Source: Bacteroidota bacterium
GTDB taxonomy: Bacteria > Bacteroidota > Bacteroidia > Bacteroidales > JADFUO01
Length of the DNA: 9,611 nt
Direction of reading: 5' to 3'
Assembly: GCA_030614305.1 (NCBI GenBank)
Contig: JAUWKH010000045.1
Span: forward strand, 1 to 9,611
Position 1 is the first letter of the stretch, and the number at the start of each line of letters is the position of its first letter. This document shows, one piece after another, positions 1 to 5,780 of the stretch. Position numbers and translations under genes: made by a program. The notes under the pieces are model-generated. The model saw only the letters and a list, made by a program, of their open reading frames with translations, searched no databases and was not told the DNA's origin.

Positions 1-1
1 C

Positions 2-181
2 AAAACTAAGTTCATTAAAGAAATCGGTTTTCAGTTAATGATTAATAATATTTTTGATGAAGAATACGAGACTAATGCCTGGGTATATCGTTATTATAAC
101 GAAAGTAAAGAATATATTATGGACGGTTATTTCCCGCAGGCAGGCATTAATTTTCTGGCAGGAGTAAGTTTGAGGTTTTAG
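2..181 (+). CDS. TonB-dependent receptor, C-terminal fragment (5' end outside window)
   Basis: The reading frame is open from the left edge to a TAG stop at 179-181 and gives 59 residues. They contain GFQLMINNIFDEEYETNAW, then YFPQAGINFLAGVSLRF at the very C-terminus. The N-N-I-F/L-D-E-x-Y motif followed by a P-x-x-G-x-N-x-x-x-G strand and a final aromatic F is the hallmark of the last beta-strands of TonB-dependent outer-membrane receptors. The terminal F is the usual BAM recognition residue. Such receptors import siderophores, vitamins or glycans, using energy from TonB-ExbBD. The substrate cannot be told because the plug and most of the barrel lie outside the window. The short motif is well conserved, so the family call is firm, but SusC-type and siderophore-type receptors cannot be separated here. 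Confidence 0.85.
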   Translation, partial: KTKFIKEIGFQLMINNIFDEEYETNAWVYRYYNESKEYIMDGYFPQAGINFLAGVSLRF

Positions 182-263
182 AAATGAAGCATCTAAATTA
201 TTTTCAAAAAAAGTTACAACATAAAGTCCCGAGTACTTTGGATGGGAATTAATTAGCTGTTGT

Positions 264-352
264 ACCCTTCGTCTCCGCTCAGGGTGACATAACAAGACTG
301 TCATACCGAGTAAAAAGACCCGGAAAAAAGGGGCCCACATAGTGAGATGACA
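264..352. repeat. Dispersed intergenic repeat-like block
   Basis: The block begins with a short hairpin, ACCCT (264-268) pairing with AGGGT (281-285), around TCGTCTCCGCTC. On the other strand this reads CCTGAGCGGAGACGAAGGG, which closely resembles the CCTGAGCGGAGTCGAAGGG family of dispersed intergenic repeats known from many bacteria. It continues through TGTCATACCGAG (299-310) to a complementary ATGACA (347-352). Local G+C is clearly higher than the surrounding AT-rich DNA. Repetition elsewhere in this genome cannot be seen from one window, so the repeat call rests on recognition of the motif. Confidence 0.55.
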
Positions 353-383
353 ATACACCATCATCACTCTTTAATGTTTTTTG

Positions 384-442
384 TCATCGAATTGCACGAA
401 TTACACGAATTGAAAATTCGTGAAATCTGCGTAATTCGATGA
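384..442. repeat. 28-bp imperfect inverted repeat, 3-nt loop
   Basis: The left arm at 384-411 and the right arm at 415-442 are complementary at 23 of 28 positions. The outer ten base pairs (TCATCGAATT against AATTCGATGA) are perfect. Each arm is built from a short AATTCGTG/CACGAATT-like unit, so the arms are also internally repetitive. The spacer is only 3 nt (GAA), so a transcript could fold into a long hairpin. It may terminate the TonB receptor transcript or be a mobile palindromic element. There is no following T-run of classic strength, only a short run (TTTTTT) at 446-451. Confidence 0.7.
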
Positions 443-496
443 TAATTTTTTTAGATTCTTAATGATATTCTTATTTTGCTGATATAATTTAAATAA

Positions 497-528
497 TTTA
501 GCTATATACGAATTTTTTATTATATTTG
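497..528 (+). promoter_or_regulatory. Bacteroidota-type promoter for the prohibitin gene
   Basis: TATATTTG at 521-528 matches the Bacteroidota -7 consensus TAnnTTTG. A weak -33 candidate, TTTA at 497-500, lies 20 nt upstream, the usual spacing. Transcription would start near 534 and leave a leader of about 50 nt. The start codon at 583 is preceded by A-rich sequence without a Shine-Dalgarno motif, normal for this phylum. The call rests on pattern matching only. Confidence 0.55.
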
Positions 529-582
529 CAGTTATTAAATTTTATAAAATCAATATTAACATAACCTTAAAAACCCAAAATC

Positions 583-1416
583 ATGGCACAAGAAGAACTA
601 AATTTAAAAAAAATCATTCCAACAGTAATAATTATTGTTGCAATAATACTGATTATTGTTTTCTGGAGTAAGATGACCATTACTGTTGATGCAGGAGAAG
701 GAGGAGTATTATTCAGAAGATTTGGTGGTGGAGTTGATACTTCCAAAACCTATGGCGAAGGATTTCATTTTATGGCTCCATGGAACAAAATGTTCGTGTT
801 TGAAACACGACAACAGGAAATTTCAGAAGATTTGAACGTCTTATCTTCAAACGGTTTGGAAATAAAAGTTGATGTTTCTTGCTGGTATCAACCCACTTAT
901 TCACAGCTCGGATTATTACAAAGAGATATCGGACCTGACTATTTAAGAAGAATTATTATCCCTTCACTTAGGGCATCGGCACGAAGTGTTATCGGGCGTT
1001 ATACTCCCGAGCAGATCTACTCAACAAAAAGAGATGTTATACAGGATGAAATTTATATTGAAACTAAAAATCTTTTAGATAAAAAGTATGTCCAGACAAA
1101 CCAGATATTGATACGTTCAATAATTTTACCACCTACAATTAAAAAAGCTATTGAGAGTAAATTAAAACAGGAACAAGAATCTCTTGAATACGAATTCAAG
1201 CTTCAAATAGCCAAAAAGGAAGCTGAACGACAAAAAATTGAAGCTGACGGTAAATCCACAGCCAACAAAATACTCAGTGCAAGTTTAACTGATAAAATCT
1301 TAAGAGACAAAGGTATTGAAGCAACTCTTAGACTTGCAGAATCATCAAATTCAAAAGTTGTTATAATTGGCAGTGGTAAAGATGGCATGCCATTGATTCT
1401 GGGGGATACAAAGTAA
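583..1416 (+). CDS. Prohibitin family (SPFH/Band 7) membrane protein
   Basis: The 277-residue product has one N-terminal membrane segment (about residues 13-29, rich in I/V/L). An SPFH/PHB domain follows from about residue 33 (VDAGEGGVLFRRFGG) to about 190, containing YGEGFHFMAPW and TRQQEISEDLNVLSSNGLE, both typical of prohibitins. Next comes a charged helix (about 187-225, KLKQEQESLEYEFKLQIAK), expected to be the coiled coil that drives oligomerisation. The C-terminal VVIIGSGKDGMPLILG motif is common in bacterial prohibitin homologues. Family members form large ring or cage assemblies at the membrane, often scaffolding membrane proteases such as FtsH; that role is inferred from the family and no FtsH gene is nearby. 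The gene appears monocistronic, with its own promoter and large spacers on both sides. The ATG at 583 is supported by the promoter position and the membrane anchor directly after it. Confidence 0.92.
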   Translation: MAQEELNLKKIIPTVIIIVAIILIIVFWSKMTITVDAGEGGVLFRRFGGGVDTSKTYGEGFHFMAPWNKMFVFETRQQEISEDLNVLSSNGLEIKVDVSCWYQPTYSQLGLLQRDIGPDYLRRIIIPSLRASARSVIGRYTPEQIYSTKRDVIQDEIYIETKNLLDKKYVQTNQILIRSIILPPTIKKAIESKLKQEQESLEYEFKLQIAKKEAERQKIEADGKSTANKILSASLTDKILRDKGIEATLRLAESSNSKVVIIGSGKDGMPLILGDTK

Positions 1417-1434
1417 CCGAACATTTGTATGTTT

Positions 1435-1457
1435 TAAGAAAAATTATGTTTTTCTTA
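1435..1457 (+). terminator. Possible AT-rich terminator hairpin after the prohibitin gene
   Basis: TAAGAAAAA (1435-1443) and TTTTTCTTA (1449-1457) form a perfect 9-bp stem with a 5-nt loop, 19 nt after the prohibitin stop codon. The descending arm doubles as a T-run. The stem has only one G-C pair, so it would be weak. It is placed where a terminator would be expected, but alternatives such as chance AT-rich symmetry are open. Confidence 0.35.
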
Positions 1458-1511
1458 CTATTAGTTATTACCCGTCTGGTTATTTGTCATTAAGTTGTTT
1501 ACCCTGTGAAA

Positions 1512-1676
1512 CTAAGGCATTATTACGAAATAAGTTGGACAAAACAGGCGATGTTATTTTGTGCTATAACAAGGCAAAAAACGCAGGCATCCGTACGGAT
1601 GACGAGACTTTTTAACGCAGTTAGCGTGCAAAAGAACAAGCCGGAATGGTCAAGTTATTTCGTAATAATGCCTAAG
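1512..1676. repeat. 165-bp long imperfect palindrome with 26-bp terminal inverted repeats
   Basis: The left end (1512-1537) and right end (1651-1676) are inverted copies matching at 24 of 26 positions; the shared part includes GGCATTATTACGAAATAA. The centre carries a perfect 14-bp palindrome, CATCCGTACGGATG, at 1588-1601. The midpoint of the ends (1594) and of the core (1594.5) coincide, so this is one palindrome rather than two unrelated repeats. The arms between ends and core are diverged but still related, for example TTTTGTGCTATAAC at 1557-1570 against TTTTGCACGCTAAC on the opposite strand of 1621-1634. AACGCAG also occurs directly repeated on both sides of the core (1580-1586 and 1614-1620). 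There is no coding capacity. It resembles a non-autonomous mobile palindromic (MITE- or REP-like) element; no clear target-site duplication was seen. Confidence 0.75.
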
Positions 1677-1721
1677 TAAATCAGTATGGATAAAATTCGA
1701 TTTATCGATATATTTCACGGG

Positions 1722-1743
1722 GTCATTCAATTGTCATTCAATT
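1722..1743. repeat. 11-bp tandem duplication
   Basis: GTCATTCAATT occurs twice back to back (1722-1732 and 1733-1743). The related CATTCAATT recurs once more near 1759. The first copy begins inside the outer complementary arm of the palindrome region (1713-1723). It is short and of uncertain meaning. Confidence 0.6.
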
Positions 1744-1851
1744 GTTTCGTATCGAAAACATTCAATTTCTCTTATAGTAAAAATTGTATAAAAATTCAAA
1801 TTATATTCCTCTGAATATATTATAGAAATGGAATGTTTAGACACTTTAACT

Positions 1852-1915
1852 ATTCAACCATTCAACCATTCAACCATTTATCCATTTATCCATTCAGTCA
1901 TTTAGCCATTTAATT
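1852..1915. repeat. 8-bp tandem array, 8 imperfect units, upstream of smpB
   Basis: Eight consecutive octamers can be read. Three identical ATTCAACC copies (1852-1875) are followed by two ATTTATCC copies (1876-1891), then ATTCAGTC, ATTTAGCC and ATTTAATT (1892-1915). All start with ATT; the first seven end in C, and identity decays toward the promoter side. The array stops 11 nt before the smpB -7 element, so its last units occupy the place where a -33 element would lie. Confidence 0.85.
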
Positions 1916-1926
1916 AAATGTTTATT

Positions 1927-1934
1927 TATCTTTG
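1927..1934 (+). promoter_or_regulatory. -7 promoter element for smpB (TATCTTTG)
   Basis: TATCTTTG matches TAnnTTTG and is followed by CAG, as in the prohibitin promoter (TATATTTGCAG). Transcription would start about 1940, giving a leader of only about 13 nt before ATG 1953. No convincing -33 TTG lies 19-21 nt upstream; that place is filled by the degenerate end of the octamer array (TTTAG at 1901-1905). This element also decides the smpB start: a TTG start at 1932 would lie inside the promoter. Confidence 0.6.
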
Positions 1935-1952
1935 CAGTCATTTTTTAAAATC

Positions 1953-2402
1953 ATGTCTGATAATATCAAAATAAAAAATAAAAAAGCAAGCTTTGAATAT
2001 TTTCTGATTGAAAAGATTACAGCCGGCATTATGCTTACAGGCACTGAAATCAAATCAATTAGGGAAGGCAAGGCAAATTTAGCTGATGCATATTGTTTAT
2101 TTATTAATAATGAACTTTATGTAAAAAGTATGCATATTGCCGAATACAATATGGGAACTCATTACAATCACGAACCGAAACGCGACAGGAAATTACTGCT
2201 GACAAAAAGAGAACTCAAAAAATTATCAGTTAAAGTAAAAGAAAAAGGTTTTACAATAGTTCCTGTTCTTTTATTTATTAATGAAAGAGGATTGGCAAAA
2301 TTAGAAATTGCACTTGCAAAAGGAAAACATTTTTATGATAAACGCGAATCATTAAAAAGAAAAGATTCACAACGTGAAATTGAAAGGTCAAAAAATTACT
2401 GA
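1953..2402 (+). CDS. smpB: SsrA-binding protein SmpB
   Basis: SmpB binds tmRNA and delivers it to stalled ribosomes for trans-translation, tagging the incomplete peptide and releasing the ribosome. The 149-residue product has the usual length. It shows the conserved N-terminal core with [18 protein letters not shown] (residues 30-47), the oligonucleotide-binding barrel, and the basic C-terminal tail [15 protein letters not shown] (about 124-138), where the DKRE run inserts into the ribosomal A site and mRNA channel. The tail has H126, where K is more usual. I chose ATG 1953 ([12 protein letters not shown]). The upstream in-frame TTG at 1932 would add seven residues but falls inside the TATCTTTG promoter element. 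The gene has its own promoter, and the ABC operon begins 93 nt downstream. No tmRNA gene (ssrA) was seen in the window. Confidence 0.95.
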   Translation: MSDNIKIKNKKASFEYFLIEKITAGIMLTGTEIKSIREGKANLADAYCLFINNELYVKSMHIAEYNMGTHYNHEPKRDRKLLLTKRELKKLSVKVKEKGFTIVPVLLFINERGLAKLEIALAKGKHFYDKRESLKRKDSQREIERSKNY

Positions 2403-2468
2403 AATTGAATTTTTTTCTGTTAAATTATGTTAAAATCATAAAATCAACTTTACAATAATTTAATTTTT

Positions 2469-2479
2469 TATTTGTTTTG
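2469..2479 (+). promoter_or_regulatory. Possible -7 element for the gldAFG-DUF4340 operon
   Basis: TATTTGTTTTG lies 17 nt before the ATPase start. It can be read as TTGTTTTG (2472-2479, one mismatch to TAnnTTTG, followed by CAA) or as a shortened TATTTG (2469-2474). The position and the TTTTGCA ending parallel the two upstream promoters. No clear terminator was seen after smpB, so read-through from smpB is also possible. Confidence 0.4.
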
Positions 2480-2495
2480 CAAAAAATTTTAAACT

Positions 2496-3425
2496 ATGGA
2501 TATAATTGTTGAAAATCTTACAAAAAAATTTGGAACTCAACGTGCAGTTGACAATGTTTCATTTATAGTAAAAACAGGCGAAGTGCTTGGTTTTTTAGGG
2601 CCTAACGGTGCCGGTAAAACCACCACAATGCGTGCAATAACTACATTTTTAACACCTAATGAAGGTACAATAAAAATCGGGAATCTTTCAATTTACGACC
2701 ATCCTGATGAAATAAAAAAACACATTGGTTATTTACCTGAAAACAACCCGCTTTATCAGGATATGCCTGTAATTGACTACCTGAAATTTACAGCCGAATT
2801 ATATGGTATTGAAAAATCAAAAATCAAAAGCAAGATACTTGAAATGGTTAATCTATGTGGGCTGGAAGGTGAAAAACATAAAAAAATCGGTGAACTTTCA
2901 AAAGGTTACCAGCAACGTGTAGGCCTTGCCCAGGCTTTAATTCATGACCCTGAAGTTTTAATTTTTGATGAGCCCACAGCAGGACTTGATCCTAATCAAA
3001 TCGTAGAAATCAGGAAATTGATAAAAAAAATCGGAAAAGAAAAAACCGTTATCCTCAGTTCTCACATTTTAGCTGAAGTTGAAGCCACTTGCGACAGAAT
3101 AATGATAATCAATAAAGGAAAAATTGTAGCAGACGGAACATCAGAAGAATTAAGAAAACATGCACAGGGAAAAGAAATCTTAAAAATTACTATTGAAGAT
3201 GGCGACGTAAACGAAATTTTCAAAGCCCTTCAAAAAATTGATTCTATTGAAGTCGTTGATTTTATTGATAAAAACTTAAATTCATTTGAAATACAAAGCA
3301 AACCGGAAATGTCATCCAAAAAAGCAATTTTTAAAATGTGTGTTGAAAAAGCCTGGACATTAACCGAACTTACACCATTTGAAACAAAACTGGAAGATAT
3401 TTTCAGGGAATTAACAATGAATTAG
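2496..3425 (+). CDS. gldA: ABC transporter ATP-binding protein, GldA type
   Basis: This is the cytoplasmic ATPase expected to drive the ABC-2 permease encoded next. In the 309-residue product, Walker A is GPNGAGKTT (35-43), the signature LSKGYQQR (134-141), Walker B VLIFDE (154-159) with catalytic E159, the D-loop GLDPNQ (163-168) and the H-loop SSH (188-190). The Q-loop region reads GYLPENNPLYQDM (78-90), with E82 where many ABC ATPases have Q. YLPENNPLY and GLDPNQ are typical of GldA of Bacteroidota. After the nucleotide-binding domain there is an extra C-terminal domain of about 90 residues, as in DrrA/NatA-like exporters. GldA is needed for gliding in Flavobacterium, but homologues occur in non-gliders, so function here is only ATP supply to the GldF/GldG complex. 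The start ATG at 2496 lacks a Shine-Dalgarno motif. The symbol is by similarity. Confidence 0.85.
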   Translation: MDIIVENLTKKFGTQRAVDNVSFIVKTGEVLGFLGPNGAGKTTTMRAITTFLTPNEGTIKIGNLSIYDHPDEIKKHIGYLPENNPLYQDMPVIDYLKFTAELYGIEKSKIKSKILEMVNLCGLEGEKHKKIGELSKGYQQRVGLAQALIHDPEVLIFDEPTAGLDPNQIVEIRKLIKKIGKEKTVILSSHILAEVEATCDRIMIINKGKIVADGTSEELRKHAQGKEILKITIEDGDVNEIFKALQKIDSIEVVDFIDKNLNSFEIQSKPEMSSKKAIFKMCVEKAWTLTELTPFETKLEDIFRELTMN

Positions 3426-3448
3426 AACAGCTATCACATTATTAAAAA

Positions 3449-3469
3449 GTTATATGTTATATGTTATAA
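3449..3469. repeat. GTTATAT x3 short tandem repeat
   Basis: GTTATAT (3449-3455), GTTATAT (3456-3462) and GTTATAA (3463-3469) sit in the 83-nt gap between the ATPase and permease genes. The outer units also form a small inverted repeat (GTTATA and TATAAC). It could act as a weak mRNA structure or be a slippage product. Confidence 0.6.
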
Positions 3470-3508
3470 CACTTAAATTTCGAATATTAATAAAATAAAT
3501 TAAAAAAT

Positions 3509-4228
3509 ATGAAACAAATATGGATAATATCCAAACGTGAATTACAGTCGTTTTTTAATTCGCTGATGGCTTATATAATGTTAGTTGCATTTCTCGGATT
3601 CAGTGGATTTTTTACATGGTTGTTCGGTTCGGATGTTTTTTTTGTTAAACAGGCAAGCTTGCAATCATTTTTCGGGATAGCTTACTGGACACTATTCTTT
3701 TTTATACCCGCCTTAACAATGCGGCTTTTTGCAGAAGAAAACAGATCCGGAACAATTGAATTATTAGTAACAAAACCGGTAAACGACTGGCAATTGGTTT
3801 TAGGCAAGTTTTTATCAACTTTATTATTAATAATTATTGCCCTTGTATTAACTCTCCCCTACTACATCACAGTAGCAAACCTCGGACCAGTTGACCACGG
3901 TGCAGTCTGGTCAGGTTATTTGGGCTTAATATTGATGAGTGCAGCTTACATCAGCATTGGAATTTTTACAAGCAGTATTTCCAACAATCAAATTGTCGGT
4001 TATATGCTTGCATTGTTTATCGGAATATTTTTCCAAATAATATTTGGACTGTTAGCCGGAAACCTCAGCGGATTATTTGGCAGCATTCTGGATTATTTAA
4101 GTCTTTCTACTCATTTTGAGTCAATTTCAAGAGGTGTGATTGATACTAAAGACCTTATTTATTTTCTGTCAATTATTTTTATCGGTTTGGTATTAACAGA
4201 AGGAAATCTCGCAAAAAAGAGAATATAA
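3509..4228 (+). CDS. gldF: ABC-2 type permease, GldF type
   Basis: This inner-membrane subunit should pair with the ATPase encoded upstream. The 239-residue protein has about six membrane segments (roughly 19-39, 53-71, 100-124, 133-155, 162-185 and 213-230). A short N-terminal amphipathic stretch (IWIISKRELQSFFNSLMAY) is typical of ABC-2 permeases. After the second segment it carries PALTMRLFAEENRSGTIELL (67-86), the conserved cytoplasmic coupling region seen in GldF, whose E-E-x-x-x-G-T-x-E-x-L pattern is shared with other ABC-2 permeases such as NosY. The length matches GldF. It follows the ATPase gene by 83 nt and precedes gldG by 34 nt, consistent with one transcript. The ATG at 3509 is preceded by an A-rich tract rather than a Shine-Dalgarno motif. 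Substrate unknown. Confidence 0.88.
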   Translation: MKQIWIISKRELQSFFNSLMAYIMLVAFLGFSGFFTWLFGSDVFFVKQASLQSFFGIAYWTLFFFIPALTMRLFAEENRSGTIELLVTKPVNDWQLVLGKFLSTLLLIIIALVLTLPYYITVANLGPVDHGAVWSGYLGLILMSAAYISIGIFTSSISNNQIVGYMLALFIGIFFQIIFGLLAGNLSGLFGSILDYLSLSTHFESISRGVIDTKDLIYFLSIIFIGLVLTEGNLAKKRI

Positions 4229-4262
4229 TTTATTGAATCTTATTTAAAAAATTATTTAAAAG

Positions 4263-5780
4263 ATGAAAAATAAAAAAGCCATAAACTCAAAAATATTATT
4301 AATCGTTGCAGTGGTAATTGTAATAAATATTTTATCAGATAAATTTTTTGTCCGTTTTGATTTCACGGCTGATAAACGCTATACTTTAAGCCAGACAACA
4401 AAGGATATTTTATCCAATTTATCCGAACCTATCACGGTTACAGCCTATTTTACCAAGGACTTACCTCCTGAATTTGCTAAAACCAAAAGAGACTTTAAAG
4501 AGTTACTTATTGAGTATGCAAATGCTTCAGATAATAATGTAGTTTACGAATTTGTTGACCCTGGTAAAGACCCACAAACAGAACAAAAAACTGTTCAGTC
4601 CGGCATCAGACCTGCAATTATCAGTGCGAGATCAAAAGATGAAGTAAAACAGCAAAAAGTTTATTTAGGTGCTCTTGTGCAGTTAGGCGAAAAATCCGAG
4701 GCAATTCCATTTATTCAACGTGGCTCTGCAATGGAGTATGCCTTATCTTCAAGCATAAAAAAACTCTCGGTTGTTAATAAACCTTTAATCGGATTTTTAC
4801 AGGGTAATGGCGAACCATCGTTAAATGCCTATCAACAGGTAATGAATTCAATGATAATCTTATATGATATTGAACCTGTTAATTTGGTAGATTCAGCTCC
4901 TGATTTAAATAAATATACAACTATAGTAATTGTGTCTCCAACTGATTCAATTCCTTCCGAACAGTTGCAGCTTCTTGATAATTATCTTGCTAACGGAGGA
5001 AATTTATTTATTGCTTATAACCGCGTTATAGGTGATTTTTCTACAGCTTCAGGAAAATCACTTTATACAGGGCTTGAAAAATGGCTCAGCGAAAAAGGTC
5101 TTACAATTGAGAATAACTTTATAGTTGATGCCAAATGCGGTTCTATTGGTGTAAAGCAACAACAAGGCGGATTCAACTTTACAACAAATATTGGTTTTCC
5201 TTATATGCCGATTATTTCAAATTTTTCAGATCATCCGATAACAAAAGGACTGGAAACGGTTATTATGCCTTTTGTAAGCCCAATTACCTTTAACGGTGAT
5301 ACTTCACTTACTTTTATACCAATTGCTAAAACATCAAACAAAACCAGCACACAAACGCCACCACTTTATTTTGATATAAATAAAAAATGGACGGAAAACG
5401 ACTTCCCATTATCCAATCTTACAGTTGCAGCAGTTCTCAGTGGGAAATTAGCAGGAAATACCGAATCAAAAATAGTAGTTGTTTCCGACGGCGATTTTCC
5501 TGTTAGCGGAGAAGGTCAAAGGGCACAACAACTACAAGCAGATAACGTTAGCCTGATGGTGAATTCCATTGACTGGCTTTCGGATGCAACAGGTTTAATT
5601 GAATTAAGAACTAAAGAAGTTACTTCCAGGCCTTTAGACCAAATTAAAGACGGAACAAAATTTTTCCTGAAATGGTTTAACTTCTTATTACCAATTTTAT
5701 TAATTATTATTTACGGTATTATACGAATGCAATATAATAAAAACAAAAAAATAAAAAGAATGGAGGAAGGTTATGTTTAA
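4263..5780 (+). CDS. gldG: GldG family ABC transporter periplasmic auxiliary protein
   Basis: The 505-residue product has one N-terminal membrane segment (about 10-26), a long soluble region and one C-terminal membrane segment (about 471-488) followed by a short basic tail. This topology puts most of the protein in the periplasm. The start of the soluble part, RFDFTADKRYTLSQTTKDIL, is the hallmark of the GldG / ABC-type auxiliary family, followed by SEPITVTAYFTKDLPPEF. GKLAGNTESKIVVVSDGDF (about 398-416) is another conserved family stretch. GldG partners GldF and GldA in the gliding-associated ABC transporter; homologues with the same neighbours occur widely, usually with a DUF4340 protein downstream, as here. 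It is somewhat shorter than many GldG proteins (about 550). The stop overlaps the next gene by 8 nt, suggesting coupled translation. Confidence 0.9.
   Translation: MKNKKAINSKILLIVAVVIVINILSDKFFVRFDFTADKRYTLSQTTKDILSNLSEPITVTAYFTKDLPPEFAKTKRDFKELLIEYANASDNNVVYEFVDPGKDPQTEQKTVQSGIRPAIISARSKDEVKQQKVYLGALVQLGEKSEAIPFIQRGSAMEYALSSSIKKLSVVNKPLIGFLQGNGEPSLNAYQQVMNSMIILYDIEPVNLVDSAPDLNKYTTIVIVSPTDSIPSEQLQLLDNYLANGGNLFIAYNRVIGDFSTASGKSLYTGLEKWLSEKGLTIENNFIVDAKCGSIGVKQQQGGFNFTTNIGFPYMPIISNFSDHPITKGLETVIMPFVSPITFNGDTSLTFIPIAKTSNKTSTQTPPLYFDINKKWTENDFPLSNLTVAAVLSGKLAGNTESKIVVVSDGDFPVSGEGQRAQQLQADNVSLMVNSIDWLSDATGLIELRTKEVTSRPLDQIKDGTKFFLKWFNFLLPILLIIIYGIIRMQYNKNKKIKRMEEGYV
5762..5770 (+). promoter_or_regulatory. 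Shine-Dalgarno-like GGAGGAAGG before the DUF4340 gene
   Basis: GGAGGAAGG ends 2 nt before ATG 5773, and its GGAGG core is 6 nt from the start codon. It lies inside the last codons of gldG (M-E-E-G-Y-V). Other starts in the window have A-rich leaders without such a motif, as usual in Bacteroidota, so this one stands out. It may help reinitiation at the overlapping start, or may simply reflect the coded Glu-Glu-Gly. Confidence 0.45.

Larger units (their letters stand above)
182..582. other. Gene-free spacer with dispersed-repeat-like elements
   Basis: No plausible gene lies in these 401 bases. The spacer holds, in order, a short G+C-richer block (about 225-352) resembling the dispersed intergenic repeats found in many bacterial genomes, a 28-bp imperfect inverted repeat (384-442), and a promoter-like region just before the prohibitin gene (497-528). 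The minus-strand open frame across 35-367 is a by-product of the repeat block and the TonB gene: its translation carries a CHPERRRR-type string, typical of spurious translations of this repeat. No clear intrinsic terminator for the TonB receptor was recognised. Confidence 0.7.
1417..1952. other. Gene-free spacer rich in palindromes and tandem repeats
   Basis: I see no credible gene in this 536-base stretch. It contains an AT-rich hairpin just after the prohibitin gene (1435-1457), a long imperfect palindrome (1512-1676) with additional outer complementary arms (1501-1511 and 1713-1723), a tandem duplication of 11 bp (1722-1743), an 8-bp tandem array (1852-1915), and the smpB -7 element (1927-1934). 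The amount of structured repeat in one spacer is unusual for a region between two housekeeping-like genes. Confidence 0.75.

Noticed and set aside
35..367. Minus-strand open frame of 110 codons
   Set aside because: It overlaps the TonB receptor coding end and the dispersed-repeat block. Its CHPERRRR-type string is a known kind of spurious translation from such repeats, and nothing else in it looks like a protein family.
539..550. Perfect 12-bp palindrome ATTTTATAAAAT in the prohibitin leader as an operator
   Set aside because: It is pure A/T in a very AT-rich leader, so chance occurrence is likely.
1203..1424. Minus-strand open frame of 73 codons
   Set aside because: It is antisense to the conserved C-terminal half of the prohibitin gene, with no recognisable domain or promoter.
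1501..1743. CRISPR-like array
   Set aside because: The repeats are inverted or directly adjacent with no regular unique spacers, and no cas gene is present.
1417..1952. tmRNA (ssrA) gene near smpB
   Set aside because: No tRNA-Ala-like ends or tag-reading frame ending in an ALA-A type sequence were recognised on either strand.
2727..2766. Glutamate (E82) in place of the Q-loop glutamine of the ABC ATPase as a possible defect
   Set aside because: The YLPE form is common in ABC-2-type exporter ATPases including GldA, and all other catalytic motifs are intact.
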